From the NCBI RefSeq assembly GCF_005885815.1, contig NZ_CP040602.1, positions 139,630 to 203,629 of the forward strand: DNA of 64,000 nucleotides, written 5' to 3'. The notes beneath the pieces are model-generated. The model had not been told where the DNA came from and made no database searches. It was given only the letters and a program-made list of their open reading frames with translations. The stretch comes from Thiomicrorhabdus sediminis. GTDB taxonomy: Bacteria > Pseudomonadota > Gammaproteobacteria > Thiomicrospirales > Thiomicrospiraceae. The stretch's first letter is position 1; each line of letters opens with the position of its first letter. A program made the translations under genes and the position numbers. Of the stretch, positions 28,632-37,365 are shown piece after piece.

Positions 28632-29688
28632 GAAAACTTTGGTTGTAGCTTCTGTTGCAACACTATTTTCAGCTTCTGCATTCGCAATGTCTGGTTCTTC
28701 AGACAGCAACTCTGCAGCTGGTGAAAAAATTAACGGTAAGTACGCAGCAAACTATGAAGAAATCATCAAGAATGCTGATGGTAAGTACCTAGATAAAGCG
28801 GTTATCGAAGCAATCCTTGGTAAAGACGCAACTCACGGTCGTGACGGTCTTGAAGGTAAGCTAGATCCTGCTAACCCTTACTCTTTCGAAGTTGATGACA
28901 GCATCGATGGTGGTAACCACGGTAACGCTCAGTGTAAGATTCCTGCGGCATTTACTGAAGTTCACGACAGCGCAGCTGCAAACTTCTATGATGATGCTGA
29001 CTTCGTAGCTTACGGTTTCGGTACTCCTATTGCTGAAGCGGCTCTAGAGAAGTGGAACATCGTTGTTGATGGTGATGGTAAAGGTCTTCCTGATCCTAAG
29101 GTTGGTATGACAGTAGCTGAAGGTGCTAAGCTTTACGTTCAGTTCTGTGGTATGTGTCACGGTGAATTCGGTGAAGGTGCTAAAGGTTACCTACCTCTAG
29201 CAGTTGAAGAAGATCTAACAACTTCTGACTTCTCTGATCCAGCTCCAATGAAAACTGTTGGTAACTACTGGCCGTACGCTGTAACTCTTTTCGACTACAT
29301 CCGTCGTACAATGCCTTTCTGGACACCAAACGCACCATATATCGGTGACGCTGGTTACATGGGTATGACAGGTTACATCCTTCAGTCTAACTACATCCCT
29401 ATGGATGATGAAGGGACTGAATTAGAAGACGATACTTTCTTCAACTCTGAAGTTCTGATGAAAATGAACAAGTACATGAAGAACCAAGGTAACTTCTTCT
29501 GTGACCACCGTCCAGTTATCCACAACGAACGTTGTATGGAAAACTGTGATAAGGCTACTGTAGGTGATGGTACTGGTGATATCAATAACTATCGTCAAGC
29601 ACGTCGTCTACCTGATGGAACACCTCAGTACAACGTTCCTCAGCGTCTGCACGAAGATAAGCCAGGTGTTGGTCACGCCGGCATGTAA
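28618..29688 (+). CDS. soxD: SoxD, cytochrome c subunit of SoxCD
   Basis: The 356-residue protein starts at ATG 28618, overlapping soxC by 14 bp; TTG 28612 is also in frame and better spaced from GGAGG. A signal peptide ends near SASAFAMS. The haem motif FCGMCHGEFGEGAKGY is at about residue 176. The region FGTPIAEAALEKWNI is typical of SoxD. Only one CxxCH is present; the C-terminal part has Cys residues (FFCDHRP, RCMENC) but no second haem motif. Translational coupling to soxC is likely. It passes electrons to the respiratory chain, and a cbb3 oxidase gene lies at the window end. Confidence 0.93.
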   Translation: MFSTKKTLVVASVATLFSASAFAMSGSSDSNSAAGEKINGKYAANYEEIIKNADGKYLDKAVIEAILGKDATHGRDGLEGKLDPANPYSFEVDDSIDGGNHGNAQCKIPAAFTEVHDSAAANFYDDADFVAYGFGTPIAEAALEKWNIVVDGDGKGLPDPKVGMTVAEGAKLYVQFCGMCHGEFGEGAKGYLPLAVEEDLTTSDFSDPAPMKTVGNYWPYAVTLFDYIRRTMPFWTPNAPYIGDAGYMGMTGYILQSNYIPMDDEGTELEDDTFFNSEVLMKMNKYMKNQGNFFCDHRPVIHNERCMENCDKATVGDGTGDINNYRQARRLPDGTPQYNVPQRLHEDKPGVGHAGM

Positions 29689-29696
29689 TTTAACGA

Positions 29697-29801
29697 TTTA
29701 AAGTTTCGTTATGCACTGCTAATTCGGTGTTAGATGCAGGTCGCTTACGAGAGTAAGCTCCTGCATCTGCCTTGCCTTAACAGCGCCTAACGAGCTTTAA
29801 A
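29697..29801. repeat. large imperfect palindrome after soxD
   Basis: Nested arms pair across about 105 bp: TTTAAAG with CTTTAAA, CGTTA with TAACG, CTG with CAG, AGATGCAGG with CCTGCATCT, and GCTTAC with GTAAGC closing a GAGA tetraloop. It begins 8 bp after the soxD stop and lies before the terminator. It may be an mRNA 3'-end structure or a copy of a short interspersed element. Confidence 0.6.
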
Positions 29802-29818
29802 TAAGTTAAATTCGATAA

Positions 29819-29851
29819 ACCCGCTACTGTTTTGCAGTAGCGGGTTTTTTT
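29819..29851 (+). terminator. rho-independent terminator of soxCD
   Basis: CCCGCTACTG pairs with CAGTAGCGGG, followed by seven T's. It marks the end of the sox transcript, so moaA has its own promoter. Confidence 0.92.
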
Positions 29852-29948
29852 GTGTCTTAAAGAAAGTTATCCCGTTGTTTTTATAAGGGATTTTGTGGCA
29901 TTTTTTTCGAACAAATCATTGATTTCTAATATGGTTGTCTGTAAAATT

Positions 29949-29974
29949 CCGTTATTCCCTCGTGGCTATAACGG
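29949..29974 (+). promoter_or_regulatory. 7-bp stem-loop immediately upstream of moaA
   Basis: CCGTTAT (29949-29955) and ATAACGG (29968-29974) are perfectly complementary around a 12-nt loop that ends 10 bp before the moaA ATG. No clear Shine-Dalgarno is seen, so this hairpin may control translation. It does not match the Moco riboswitch layout as far as I can judge. Confidence 0.45.
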
Positions 29975-29984
29975 TTTAAATTAT

Positions 29985-30986
29985 ATGCGCAATGAACTTA
30001 TCGATCCATTCAACAGAAAAATAGAATACATCCGTGTTTCAGTGACGGACAAATGTAACTATCGTTGCGGCTATTGTATGCCCGAACAAGGCGTGCATCC
30101 GGACGGAACCCATAAGGAATATCTTTCCTATGATGAATTGTCGCGGATTATCAAAGCCTTTGTTGATCTGGGAGTTGCCAAGGTACGTATTACCGGTGGT
30201 GAGCCTTTAGTAAGAAAGAACCTTGCGGACTTGGTTGGTCAGATCAGTGGCTATGAAGGGCTTGAAGACATCGCCTTATCAACCAATGCCCATCATTTAG
30301 GCCGTGAAGCCATTGCTTTAAAAGAAGCCGGCGTCAATCGCGTTAATATCTCCATAGACTCATTGAAAGCGCAGCGCTTCAACAAAATCACTCGTGGTGG
30401 AGATTTGGAGAAAGTATTGGCAGGTGTCGATAAAGCGTTAGAAGTCGGCATGAATCCGGTCAAATTCAATATGGTGGTAATGAAAGGCACCAATGATGAC
30501 GAGATTGAAGCCATGGTTGATTACGGTTTGGAAAAAGGCGTTGAAGTACGTTTTATCGAAACCATGCCAATCGGTCCGGCCGGGGTAGCAATGATGGATC
30601 AGCACTATGCTGCCGATAAGATCCTTGCACGTATTAAAGCTCATGTTGGTGCCGATTTGATTCCGGCCGCCAGTAAGAGCCATGATGGCCCGGCACGTAA
30701 TTTCAAGATTGCCGGAACCAATACCAAGATCGGTGTTATTTCCGCAGTATCGCAACACTTTTGTGAGACCTGCAACCGTGTGCGTTTGACGGCAAAGGGT
30801 GTATTGGCATTATGTTTAGGTCAGGAAGATTCTGTCGATTTGCGTACCCCGCTAAGAGAAGGAATCAGTGACGACGGATTGAAACAATTGATTAAGGATG
30901 CTTTGCTGAAAAAACCGGAGCGTCATTATTTCAATGAGAACGTCCACAATATTGAATTTAGACAAATGGTTCAACTTGGCGGTTAA
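29985..30986 (+). CDS. moaA: GTP 3',8-cyclase (molybdopterin synthesis)
   Basis: The 333-residue radical-SAM enzyme converts GTP to 3',8-cyclo-GTP, the first step of Mo-cofactor synthesis. Cys24, Cys28 and Cys31 (CNYRCGYC) bind the SAM cluster. The second cluster is at CETCNRVRLTAKG with the later Cys in ALCLG. The C-terminal double glycine (VQLGG) that closes the active site is present. The longer frame from 29850 runs through the sox terminator, so the ATG at 29985 is used. It leads the moaA-moaD-moaE-moeA-moaC operon. Confidence 0.96.
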   Translation: MRNELIDPFNRKIEYIRVSVTDKCNYRCGYCMPEQGVHPDGTHKEYLSYDELSRIIKAFVDLGVAKVRITGGEPLVRKNLADLVGQISGYEGLEDIALSTNAHHLGREAIALKEAGVNRVNISIDSLKAQRFNKITRGGDLEKVLAGVDKALEVGMNPVKFNMVVMKGTNDDEIEAMVDYGLEKGVEVRFIETMPIGPAGVAMMDQHYAADKILARIKAHVGADLIPAASKSHDGPARNFKIAGTNTKIGVISAVSQHFCETCNRVRLTAKGVLALCLGQEDSVDLRTPLREGISDDGLKQLIKDALLKKPERHYFNENVHNIEFRQMVQLGG

Positions 30987-31021
30987 GCCGCATCTATTGA
31001 TTATTTAAGCAGGAATTAAAA

Positions 31022-31270
31022 ATGCTGAATGTTTTATATTTTGCCAGCTTTAGAGAAGTGTTAGGTCAGGCTGAAGAGCAGTTGGCCGCTGAATACCAGA
31101 CGGTTAACGAACTATTGGAAGCTTTGGCGCAACGAGGTGAAACCTGGCAGCAGGCATTGCGTGATAACCAAAATTTACAAATTGCAGTCAATCACGATGT
31201 GGCTCAGCGTGAAACCACTATTAAAGCGGGTGATGAAATTGCCTTTTTCCCACCTGTAACAGGTGGTTGA
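31022..31270 (+). CDS. moaD: molybdopterin synthase small subunit
   Basis: The 82-residue ubiquitin-like protein ends in PVTGG, the di-glycine tail that is thiocarboxylated to donate sulfur to the pterin. AGGAAT before the ATG fits a ribosome site. It follows moaA after 35 bp and is 2 bp from moaE. Confidence 0.95.
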   Translation: MLNVLYFASFREVLGQAEEQLAAEYQTVNELLEALAQRGETWQQALRDNQNLQIAVNHDVAQRETTIKAGDEIAFFPPVTGG

Positions 31271-31272
31271 TA

Positions 31273-31740
31273 ATGGCACAATACCCTTTTATCCAAGTTC
31301 AAGCGGAAGACTTTGACTTAAGCACTGAAGTTGCCAAACTACGTGAAGGGCATAAGGATATCGGTGCTGTGGTCAGTTTTGTCGGCACGGTACGTGATAT
31401 CAATGAAGGCGATGAGGTGAGTATCCTCGAGCTGGAACATTATCCGGGCATGACCGAAAAAGCACTCGAGAATATCCGTCTGGAAGCGCATAAGCGTTGG
31501 CATTTGGAATCAAGTAAGATCATTCACCGCATCGGTAAAATGTATCCTTGTGAGCAAATCGTTTTGGTTGCGGTAAGCAGTCGCCATCGTGAAAACGCAT
31601 TCCATGCCGCCCATTTTATTATGGACTACCTGAAAACCAATGCGCCTTTCTGGAAAAAGGAAACTTTACCGGATGGTAGCGAACGCTGGGTTGATGCACG
31701 TATCAGTGACAAAGAAGCAGAAAAACGTTGGGCCGAATAA
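31273..31740 (+). CDS. moaE: molybdopterin synthase catalytic subunit
   Basis: The 155-residue protein has the MoaE core VGAVVSFVGTVRD-like segment (here IGAVVSFVGTVRDINEGD), LELEHYPGMTEKAL and the catalytic lysines in KTNAPFWKKETL. It forms a heterotetramer with MoaD and converts cPMP to molybdopterin. ATG 31273 begins MAQYPFIQ; an in-frame TTG at 31267 overlaps moaD and is not preferred. Confidence 0.95.
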   Translation: MAQYPFIQVQAEDFDLSTEVAKLREGHKDIGAVVSFVGTVRDINEGDEVSILELEHYPGMTEKALENIRLEAHKRWHLESSKIIHRIGKMYPCEQIVLVAVSSRHRENAFHAAHFIMDYLKTNAPFWKKETLPDGSERWVDARISDKEAEKRWAE

Positions 31741-31835
31741 CCCGTTTGACTGTATTACGCTCGATATAGATAACAACTCTGAATTTATTGCTAAATTATC
31801 CAAATTAATCGTTCAAAGACCGACAAGAGTAGCTT

Positions 31836-33041
31836 ATGAAAACCTTTGATGAAGCCTTGCATCATTTACTCACTCATGTAGACATTACGACCAAAACAGA
31901 AACCGTTCCCGTCGGTGCAGCTTTAGGCCGTATTTTAGCCGAACCTGTGGTTTCACCGGTGAATGTACCGCCACATGACAACAGCATGATGGATGGCTAT
32001 GCATTGCATAGTTTTGACTTGGAACATAATAATATTCTCGAAGTCAGTCAGCGAATCCCTGCGGGCGCACAGCCCGAACCGTTAAAAGCGGGTACCGCGG
32101 CCCGCATTTTCACCGGTGCCCCAATCCCTGAAGGTGCCAATATCGTCATTATGCAGGAAGAGACCGAGCAGCTAGCGGAGAATCAGGTAAAGATCACCGC
32201 ACAGAAACCCAAGGCCGGTCAAAATATCCGTATTGTCGGAGAAGACATCAAGGCGCGGGCCACTATTCTAAAACAAGGTCATAAATTGCGTGCTCAGGAT
32301 CTAGGTCTTATCACCTCCATTGGTACCGCTGAGGTTAAAGTCTACCTGCCATTGACGATCGCGACCTTTACCACCGGTGATGAATTACTTGAACCGGGAC
32401 AGGCACCACAGCCTGGCAAAATCTTCAATGCTAACCGCTATGTGTTAGCGGGTTTGATTCCTGAATTAGGCTTTAAATTACTCGACTTGGGTAGGGTGGA
32501 AGACACTTTGGAAGCCACTGTCATGGCGATGAAAGAAGCGGCCGAAATTGCCGATGTGGTAGTGACCACCGGTGGCGTATCGGTAGGCGAGGAAGATCAT
32601 ATCAAACCGGCGATCGAGCAGCTAGGCAGCCTAGATATGTGGAAAGTGAAAATGAAGCCGGGTAAACCTTTAGCTTACGGTGATATCCAAGGCACGCCGT
32701 TTATCGGCCTGCCGGGTAATCCGGTTTCTGCTTTCGCAACCTTTAACCTGTTTGCCCGTCCCTATCTGTTGAAGATGCAGGGGGCAAGCGCCTATAAAGC
32801 CAAGCCGGTTTGGCTAAAGGCAGATTTTGAGTGGACCAAACCCGGATTCCGTCGAGAATTCGCCCGCGCCCGTTTGATCAATAAAAACCAGCAAAGCTTT
32901 GTCGAAATTTATCCGCAGCAGGGTTCAGGGGTGCTGACCTCGACCGTATGGGCAGATGGTTTTGTGGTGATTCCTGAAGACAATGTTATCCGCCAGGGCG
33001 ACAAGGTTGCGTTTTACCCGTTTAATGCCGTAAATGAATAA
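31836..33041 (+). CDS. moeA: molybdopterin molybdenumtransferase MoeA
   Basis: The 401-residue enzyme inserts molybdate into adenylylated molybdopterin. Characteristic segments are PPHDNSMMDGYA near residue 47, RIFTGAPIPEGAN and the MPT-binding TGGVSVGEEDHI, then GLPGNPVSAFATF. Domain IV closes the protein. It follows moaE after 95 bp and precedes moaC by 9 bp. Confidence 0.96.
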   Translation: MKTFDEALHHLLTHVDITTKTETVPVGAALGRILAEPVVSPVNVPPHDNSMMDGYALHSFDLEHNNILEVSQRIPAGAQPEPLKAGTAARIFTGAPIPEGANIVIMQEETEQLAENQVKITAQKPKAGQNIRIVGEDIKARATILKQGHKLRAQDLGLITSIGTAEVKVYLPLTIATFTTGDELLEPGQAPQPGKIFNANRYVLAGLIPELGFKLLDLGRVEDTLEATVMAMKEAAEIADVVVTTGGVSVGEEDHIKPAIEQLGSLDMWKVKMKPGKPLAYGDIQGTPFIGLPGNPVSAFATFNLFARPYLLKMQGASAYKAKPVWLKADFEWTKPGFRREFARARLINKNQQSFVEIYPQQGSGVLTSTVWADGFVVIPEDNVIRQGDKVAFYPFNAVNE

Positions 33042-33050
33042 GAGAAGAAA

Positions 33051-33530
33051 ATGACTGAAGCTACATTAACTCATTTGGATGAAAAAGGTCAGGCACGTAT
33101 GGTTGATGTCGGTGAAAAACCGCATACCGAGCGTTCGGCCACCGCTACCGCGATCATTTATATGCAGCCGGAAACCTTGGCGATGATTGTCGAAGGCAAG
33201 CATAAGAAAGGTGATGTCATGGCGACTGCACGAATTGCCGGTATTATGGCGGCTAAACGCACTCCTGATCTGATTCCAATGTGTCATCCCTTGATGATCA
33301 CTTCGGTAAAAGTGGATTTGGTTGCGGATATGGATGTCAGCTGCGTCAATATCGAGGCGACCTGTAAAACGGTCGGTCAAACCGGCATCGAGATTGAAGC
33401 CTTAACGGCAGCATCGGTAGCGGCATTGACGCTTTACGATATGTGTAAGGCGGTCGATCGTGGCATGGTGATTGATCAGGTGCAATTAATGGAAAAAGTC
33501 GGTGGGAAATCCGGTCATTGGCAACGCTAA
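33051..33530 (+). CDS. moaC: cyclic pyranopterin monophosphate synthase MoaC
   Basis: The 159-residue enzyme converts cyclo-GTP to cPMP, acting directly after MoaA. Signature segments are [28 protein letters not shown] and the catalytic Lys/Asp in [11 protein letters not shown]. The gene is the last of the operon. All Moa proteins needed to make molybdopterin are encoded here except the MoaB/MogA adenylyltransferase and the MoeB sulfur-transfer protein, which are not seen in the operon. Confidence 0.97.
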   Translation: MTEATLTHLDEKGQARMVDVGEKPHTERSATATAIIYMQPETLAMIVEGKHKKGDVMATARIAGIMAAKRTPDLIPMCHPLMITSVKVDLVADMDVSCVNIEATCKTVGQTGIEIEALTAASVAALTLYDMCKAVDRGMVIDQVQLMEKVGGKSGHWQR

Positions 33531-33551
33531 GTTTCATTTTTCCGATAATTG

Positions 33552-33577
33552 AAAACCCGCTTTATGCGGGTTTTATT
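33552..33577. terminator. terminator between convergent moaC and the GGDEF gene
   Basis: AAAACCCGC and GCGGGTTTT pair around TTTAT. T and A tracts on both sides allow use in either direction, and it overlaps the 3' end of the minus-strand gene. Confidence 0.85.
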
Positions 33578-34685
33578 TTGTCTCTTCCTGGTCCTGTTCG
33601 GGTTGTGTTTCTTCCTGATGGTTTTCCTTAAAGTCGTGCTTGTTTTCATACATATGCTGATCGGCGCAGTGAATAATCTCTTCCGCCGAAGGATAGTCAT
33701 CAGGCCCCGCTTGCATATAACCGACGCTCAGGGTTAAGTCAGCTTCATGTAATTGAATTTCATCCATCAGGCGACGGCTATAGAGTTGTTTGGCTTGTTT
33801 CTCGGTACATTTCGGCAAGACAATGCAGAATTCATCGCCGCCATAACGGAAACACTGATCTTCCTCGCGTGAGATGCGGTTAATGGCATTGGCAACGGTA
33901 CGCAGAATCTCATCGCCGCGTTGGTGACCCTCTTCATCATTAATCTTTTTGAAATTGTTAATGTCCAGATATGCGACCGTTACCGGTTCCAAACGCCTTT
34001 GCGCGGCTCTTAGTGTTTGCGTTAGGATCTCATTCAGGTGACGCACATTCAACAGACCGGTCAAAGCATCGGTACGCGATAGAATCTCCAGCTGAAGGGT
34101 ACGCTCTTTGACTTTTTGTTCCAGTTCGATCGCATAGTCCTCGGATTTCTCTTTTGAGGTTTCGATTTCTGAAATCAAGCTTCTGATATAGGTATCGAAT
34201 ACCAAGGAAACATCGAACATAAACAGTTTTTCCAGTGCGCTCTGCGCTTGCAAGAGCTGCTCTGGCTGATTTTCCAAGATATTTTGCAGCATATCCATCA
34301 AAAGTTTTTTCAGCTGTTGGACGGCGGCGAGATAAAGCTTGGGTTCGACCCCGATGCGTTTATGGACCATCCCGATACGCAAACGGTTGTTAACATATTC
34401 GATATCATAGAAACCGCTGAATAGATCGATGATATATTTACGCTGCGCATTACGCAGGCGCCCAAGGGTATCGGCATCTCCAATCAATAGGGCAATTTCA
34501 GGGATATCGGTTTGCAGTTCGTAAAAAAGTTTAACGACTTCGTCGATTTCTTGTTCAACGAGCGGTTTGACATTATTGAGTATTTCGACATCTTCATAGG
34601 AGATATTGAATAGCGTTTTACGGCTTTCGATCTCCAGTTGGGTGATGCGCATCTGTTCCAATAGGGTTTGATCGGTTCTATTCAT
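33573..34685 (-). CDS. globin-coupled diguanylate cyclase (DosC-like O2 sensor)
   Basis: The 370-residue protein has a protoglobin-type sensor domain at residues 20-180, with the proximal haem ligand His108 in IGMVHKRIGVEPKLY. A coiled-coil linker (about 185-205) leads to a GGDEF domain with an intact RYGGDEF and an inhibitory RxxD site (REED) five residues before it. It therefore probably makes c-di-GMP under control of O2 bound to haem, with product inhibition. The tail is Gln/Glu-rich. It is transcribed toward moaC. Related: E. coli DosC and Bordetella GReg. Confidence 0.93.
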   Translation of the reverse strand: MNRTDQTLLEQMRITQLEIESRKTLFNISYEDVEILNNVKPLVEQEIDEVVKLFYELQTDIPEIALLIGDADTLGRLRNAQRKYIIDLFSGFYDIEYVNNRLRIGMVHKRIGVEPKLYLAAVQQLKKLLMDMLQNILENQPEQLLQAQSALEKLFMFDVSLVFDTYIRSLISEIETSKEKSEDYAIELEQKVKERTLQLEILSRTDALTGLLNVRHLNEILTQTLRAAQRRLEPVTVAYLDINNFKKINDEEGHQRGDEILRTVANAINRISREEDQCFRYGGDEFCIVLPKCTEKQAKQLYSRRLMDEIQLHEADLTLSVGYMQAGPDDYPSAEEIIHCADQHMYENKHDFKENHQEETQPEQDQEETK

Positions 34686-34865
34686 AAGATACCTATGCTG
34701 TCAAATAAGACGTTGTAATCACTCATAACTACACTACATAATACTACTAATATCAAATATATTGAAAGAGAGTTAAGAATTAAAGGCATAATGCATTGAA
34801 AGGCTTAGTGTCGATTCGGTTTGTATTGACCGCTGAAACAAAGATTCATAACAATAGAGATTTCT

Positions 34866-35141
34866 ATGAACGCCAAAGTCACTAAAAAATGGTCGGTTTA
34901 TTTACTGAGTTGCGCCGATGAAACGCTTTATTGCGGTATTACCAACGATTTGGGCAAACGTTTACGTCAGCATAATGGTGAGATTCAAGGAGGGGCAAAA
35001 TATACCGCAAGCAGGCGGCCCTGCCAATTGGTCTATCAAGAGGCTGTGGCGACTCGTTCCTGTGCCAGCCAGCGGGAATATCAAATCAAGAAAATGAGCC
35101 GTTTGGCGAAGCAACGGTTAATTGATACGACCATATCTTAG
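34866..35141 (+). CDS. GIY-YIG domain protein (YhbQ/UPF0213 family)
   Basis: The 91-residue protein has the GIY-YIG nuclease signature in a variant form, [19 protein letters not shown], followed by RLRQHN and [12 protein letters not shown], and the family Glu in [13 protein letters not shown]. Members are small and mostly uncharacterised; DNA-repair roles have been proposed. It is transcribed alone, divergent from the GGDEF gene and convergent with the helicase gene. Confidence 0.9.
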   Translation: MNAKVTKKWSVYLLSCADETLYCGITNDLGKRLRQHNGEIQGGAKYTASRRPCQLVYQEAVATRSCASQREYQIKKMSRLAKQRLIDTTIS

Positions 35142-35147
35142 GCAATA

Positions 35148-35174
35148 AAAAACCCGCATAGAGCGGGTTTTTAT
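35148..35174. terminator. bidirectional terminator between the GIY-YIG and deaD genes
   Basis: AAACCCGC pairs with GCGGGTTT around ATAGA, flanked by A's on the left and T's on the right. Confidence 0.88.
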
Positions 35175-35186
35175 TATTGAAGCTTA

Positions 35187-36953
35187 TTAGTCACGCTTCA
35201 TGCGGCGTGGCTTGCCTTTATCTTTTGGGCTGCCTTGTTTCTTATGACGAGACAGACGCTTACGTGGTGGTAGGCCGCCGTCCTTGACTTCACGGATGCG
35301 TAGCTGCTGACCGCAGACCCAAGCCTTGCCCAAGTCATCACGTACATCTTTTGGCATGCTTGCCGGCAGATCAACCATACTGAAGTTATCTTCGATACGT
35401 AGTTGACGGATAAACTCGCTGTCGATACCGGCTTCATTGGCGATACAGCCAACGATATTACCTGGACGCACGCCATGCTGGTTACCCACTTCGATACGGT
35501 AACGAGTCATCCCCTCATCAGGTGTGGCACTGTATTCACGACGTGGTTTACGTTCACGACGTTCATTGCGTCCACCGCGGTCGCCACGGTCTCCGCGTTC
35601 ATTGCGGTTACGTTCACGTGGTTGCGCAATCGGCTTTTCCGATAGGAAGAATGGAATATCACCCTGTAGTAGGCGTGCCAAGGCAGCGGCGATTTCAACG
35701 GCTGGAATGTTTTGTTCATTTTCAACCTGTTCAACCAAATCCTGATAGAAAGCCAGTTCATCCATTTTAGTCGCTTCAACAATACGTGCCTTGAAACGAT
35801 CGACACGACTGTCGTTAATCTGCTGGGTTGAAGGTAGGTGCATTTCAGGAATCTTGCTCTTAGTGGTGCGCTCAATCGAATTCAATAAACGACGTTCACG
35901 AGGTGTCACAAACAAGATTGCAGAACCTGAGCGTCCGGCACGACCGGTACGACCGATACGGTGAACATAGGCTTCATTGTCCTGAGGAATATCGTAGTTG
36001 AATACATGGCTGATACGAGGTACGTCCAAACCACGGGCAACCACGTCTGTGGCAACCAGGATATCCAGTTTACCGGTTTTTAACTGATCAACGATGCGTT
36101 CGCGGTGGTTTTGAGCGATATCGCCGTTAAGTGCCGCTGCCGCATAGCCGCGCGCTTCGAGTTTTTCGGCCAATTCAATGGTCGCAGTTTTGGTACGCAC
36201 GAAAATAATCGATGCATCAATCTTGTCTTCCGCTTCAAGAATGCGGGTTAGGGCATCAAGCTTATGCGCTTGGCTGACCAATAGGTATTTCTGTTCGATA
36301 GTTGTCGCTGTAGTGGTTTTCTGCTTGATAATGACTTCAGTCGGGTTATCAAGGTAACTTGTGGCGATACGGTGTACTTCTTTCGGCATGGTTGCCGAGA
36401 ACAGAGCGATCTGACGGCTATCTGGCGTGTGCTTCAAGATCCATTCGACATCGTCGATAAAGCCCATACGTAGCATTTCATCGGCTTCATCCAGAACCAA
36501 TAGTTTTAGGTTGTCCAGTTTCAAGGTACCTTTATTGATATGATCCATGACACGGCCCGGTGTCCCGACAACTACCTGTACGCCGCGTTTTAGCGCACGA
36601 ATCTGTGTACCGTAGTCAGAACCACCGTAAATCGGTAAAACATGGAAACCTTTTAGGTTGTGGGCAAAGCTCTGGAAGGCTTCCGCGACCTGAATGGCAA
36701 GCTCGCGTGTTGGTGCCAATACCAATACCTGAGGGTCTTTCTGGTTATATTGGGCGATGCTTAAAGCCGGTAGGGCAAAAGCGGCCGTTTTACCGGTACC
36801 GGTTTGTGCCATACCTAGGATATCATTACCTTCTAGCAGAGCTGGAATGGCTTGAGCCTGGATTGGTGACGGTGTTTCATAACCGATTTCGGTGATTGCC
36901 TGCAGTACCTGCGGCAGTAAGTTTAAGTCTTTGAAGCTGACTTCAGTCGTCAT
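35187..36953 (-). CDS. deaD: DEAD-box ATP-dependent RNA helicase DeaD/CsdA
   Basis: The 588-residue protein starts MTTEVSFKDLNL. Helicase motifs in order are Q-motif (TPSIQAQAIPALLEG-like), AQTGTGKT, PTRELAIQ, VLDEADEML, SAT and HRIGRTGRAGR. After the helicase core comes a DbpA-like RNA-binding domain (YRIEVGNQHGVRPGNIVGCI) flanked by Arg/Gly/Asn-rich segments with RGDRGDRGG. Such proteins work in ribosome assembly and cold adaptation. The longer frame to 37022 adds 23 unlikely residues. The 412-bp gap upstream (36954-37365) may hold a long leader and has no gene. Confidence 0.95.
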   Translation of the reverse strand: MTTEVSFKDLNLLPQVLQAITEIGYETPSPIQAQAIPALLEGNDILGMAQTGTGKTAAFALPALSIAQYNQKDPQVLVLAPTRELAIQVAEAFQSFAHNLKGFHVLPIYGGSDYGTQIRALKRGVQVVVGTPGRVMDHINKGTLKLDNLKLLVLDEADEMLRMGFIDDVEWILKHTPDSRQIALFSATMPKEVHRIATSYLDNPTEVIIKQKTTTATTIEQKYLLVSQAHKLDALTRILEAEDKIDASIIFVRTKTATIELAEKLEARGYAAAALNGDIAQNHRERIVDQLKTGKLDILVATDVVARGLDVPRISHVFNYDIPQDNEAYVHRIGRTGRAGRSGSAILFVTPRERRLLNSIERTTKSKIPEMHLPSTQQINDSRVDRFKARIVEATKMDELAFYQDLVEQVENEQNIPAVEIAAALARLLQGDIPFFLSEKPIAQPRERNRNERGDRGDRGGRNERRERKPRREYSATPDEGMTRYRIEVGNQHGVRPGNIVGCIANEAGIDSEFIRQLRIEDNFSMVDLPASMPKDVRDDLGKAWVCGQQLRIREVKDGGLPPRKRLSRHKKQGSPKDKGKPRRMKRD

Positions 36954-37365
36954 GTGGCGTCCTTTCTCGTTATAGAGAAGTCGGTGCCCTGGAATAAATG
37001 CTATATCAGTACGGCATAACAAGTGACAGAATTCATGGCAATGGTAAAAAGATTCATATCACTGTTATGCAGAGAATAGTTTTCCATAGAAAACTGATTC
37101 TTTGGAATGGTCGTTATTCTGGGGCAAATTGCAATAAGGGAGTTTTCCCGTAAAAGAGCTGTTTGCGGCAGAATAATCGCGAAAAAATTCGTTTTAGGGC
37201 GTGTCTAAGACAGCGCTGAGGCAAATCGCTCTTGCGATGCGTTCAATAAAGTTGTCTTAACTTTGCAGAATCGCATTTTTGTGGCACGGATTCTACTAGA
37301 ATGCGCAATGATATGCAAATAATCTTTATAGGCGGATAAAAATATTTAACAATGGCTTAAAAACG
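36954..37365. other. 412-bp intergenic region upstream of deaD
   Basis: No open reading frame or RNA gene is supported here. A small hairpin ATCGC-TCTT-GCGAT lies at about 37228-37241. In enterobacteria deaD has a long, regulated 5' leader, so the length fits a similar arrangement, but no conserved element was recognised. Confidence 0.4.

Noticed and set aside
29707..29792. attC-like integron recombination site after soxD (GTTATGC ... GCCTAAC)
   Set aside because: In attC the outer boxes are RYYYAAC at the 5' side and GTTRRRY at the 3' side. Here the order is reversed on both strands, and no integrase or cassette array is present.
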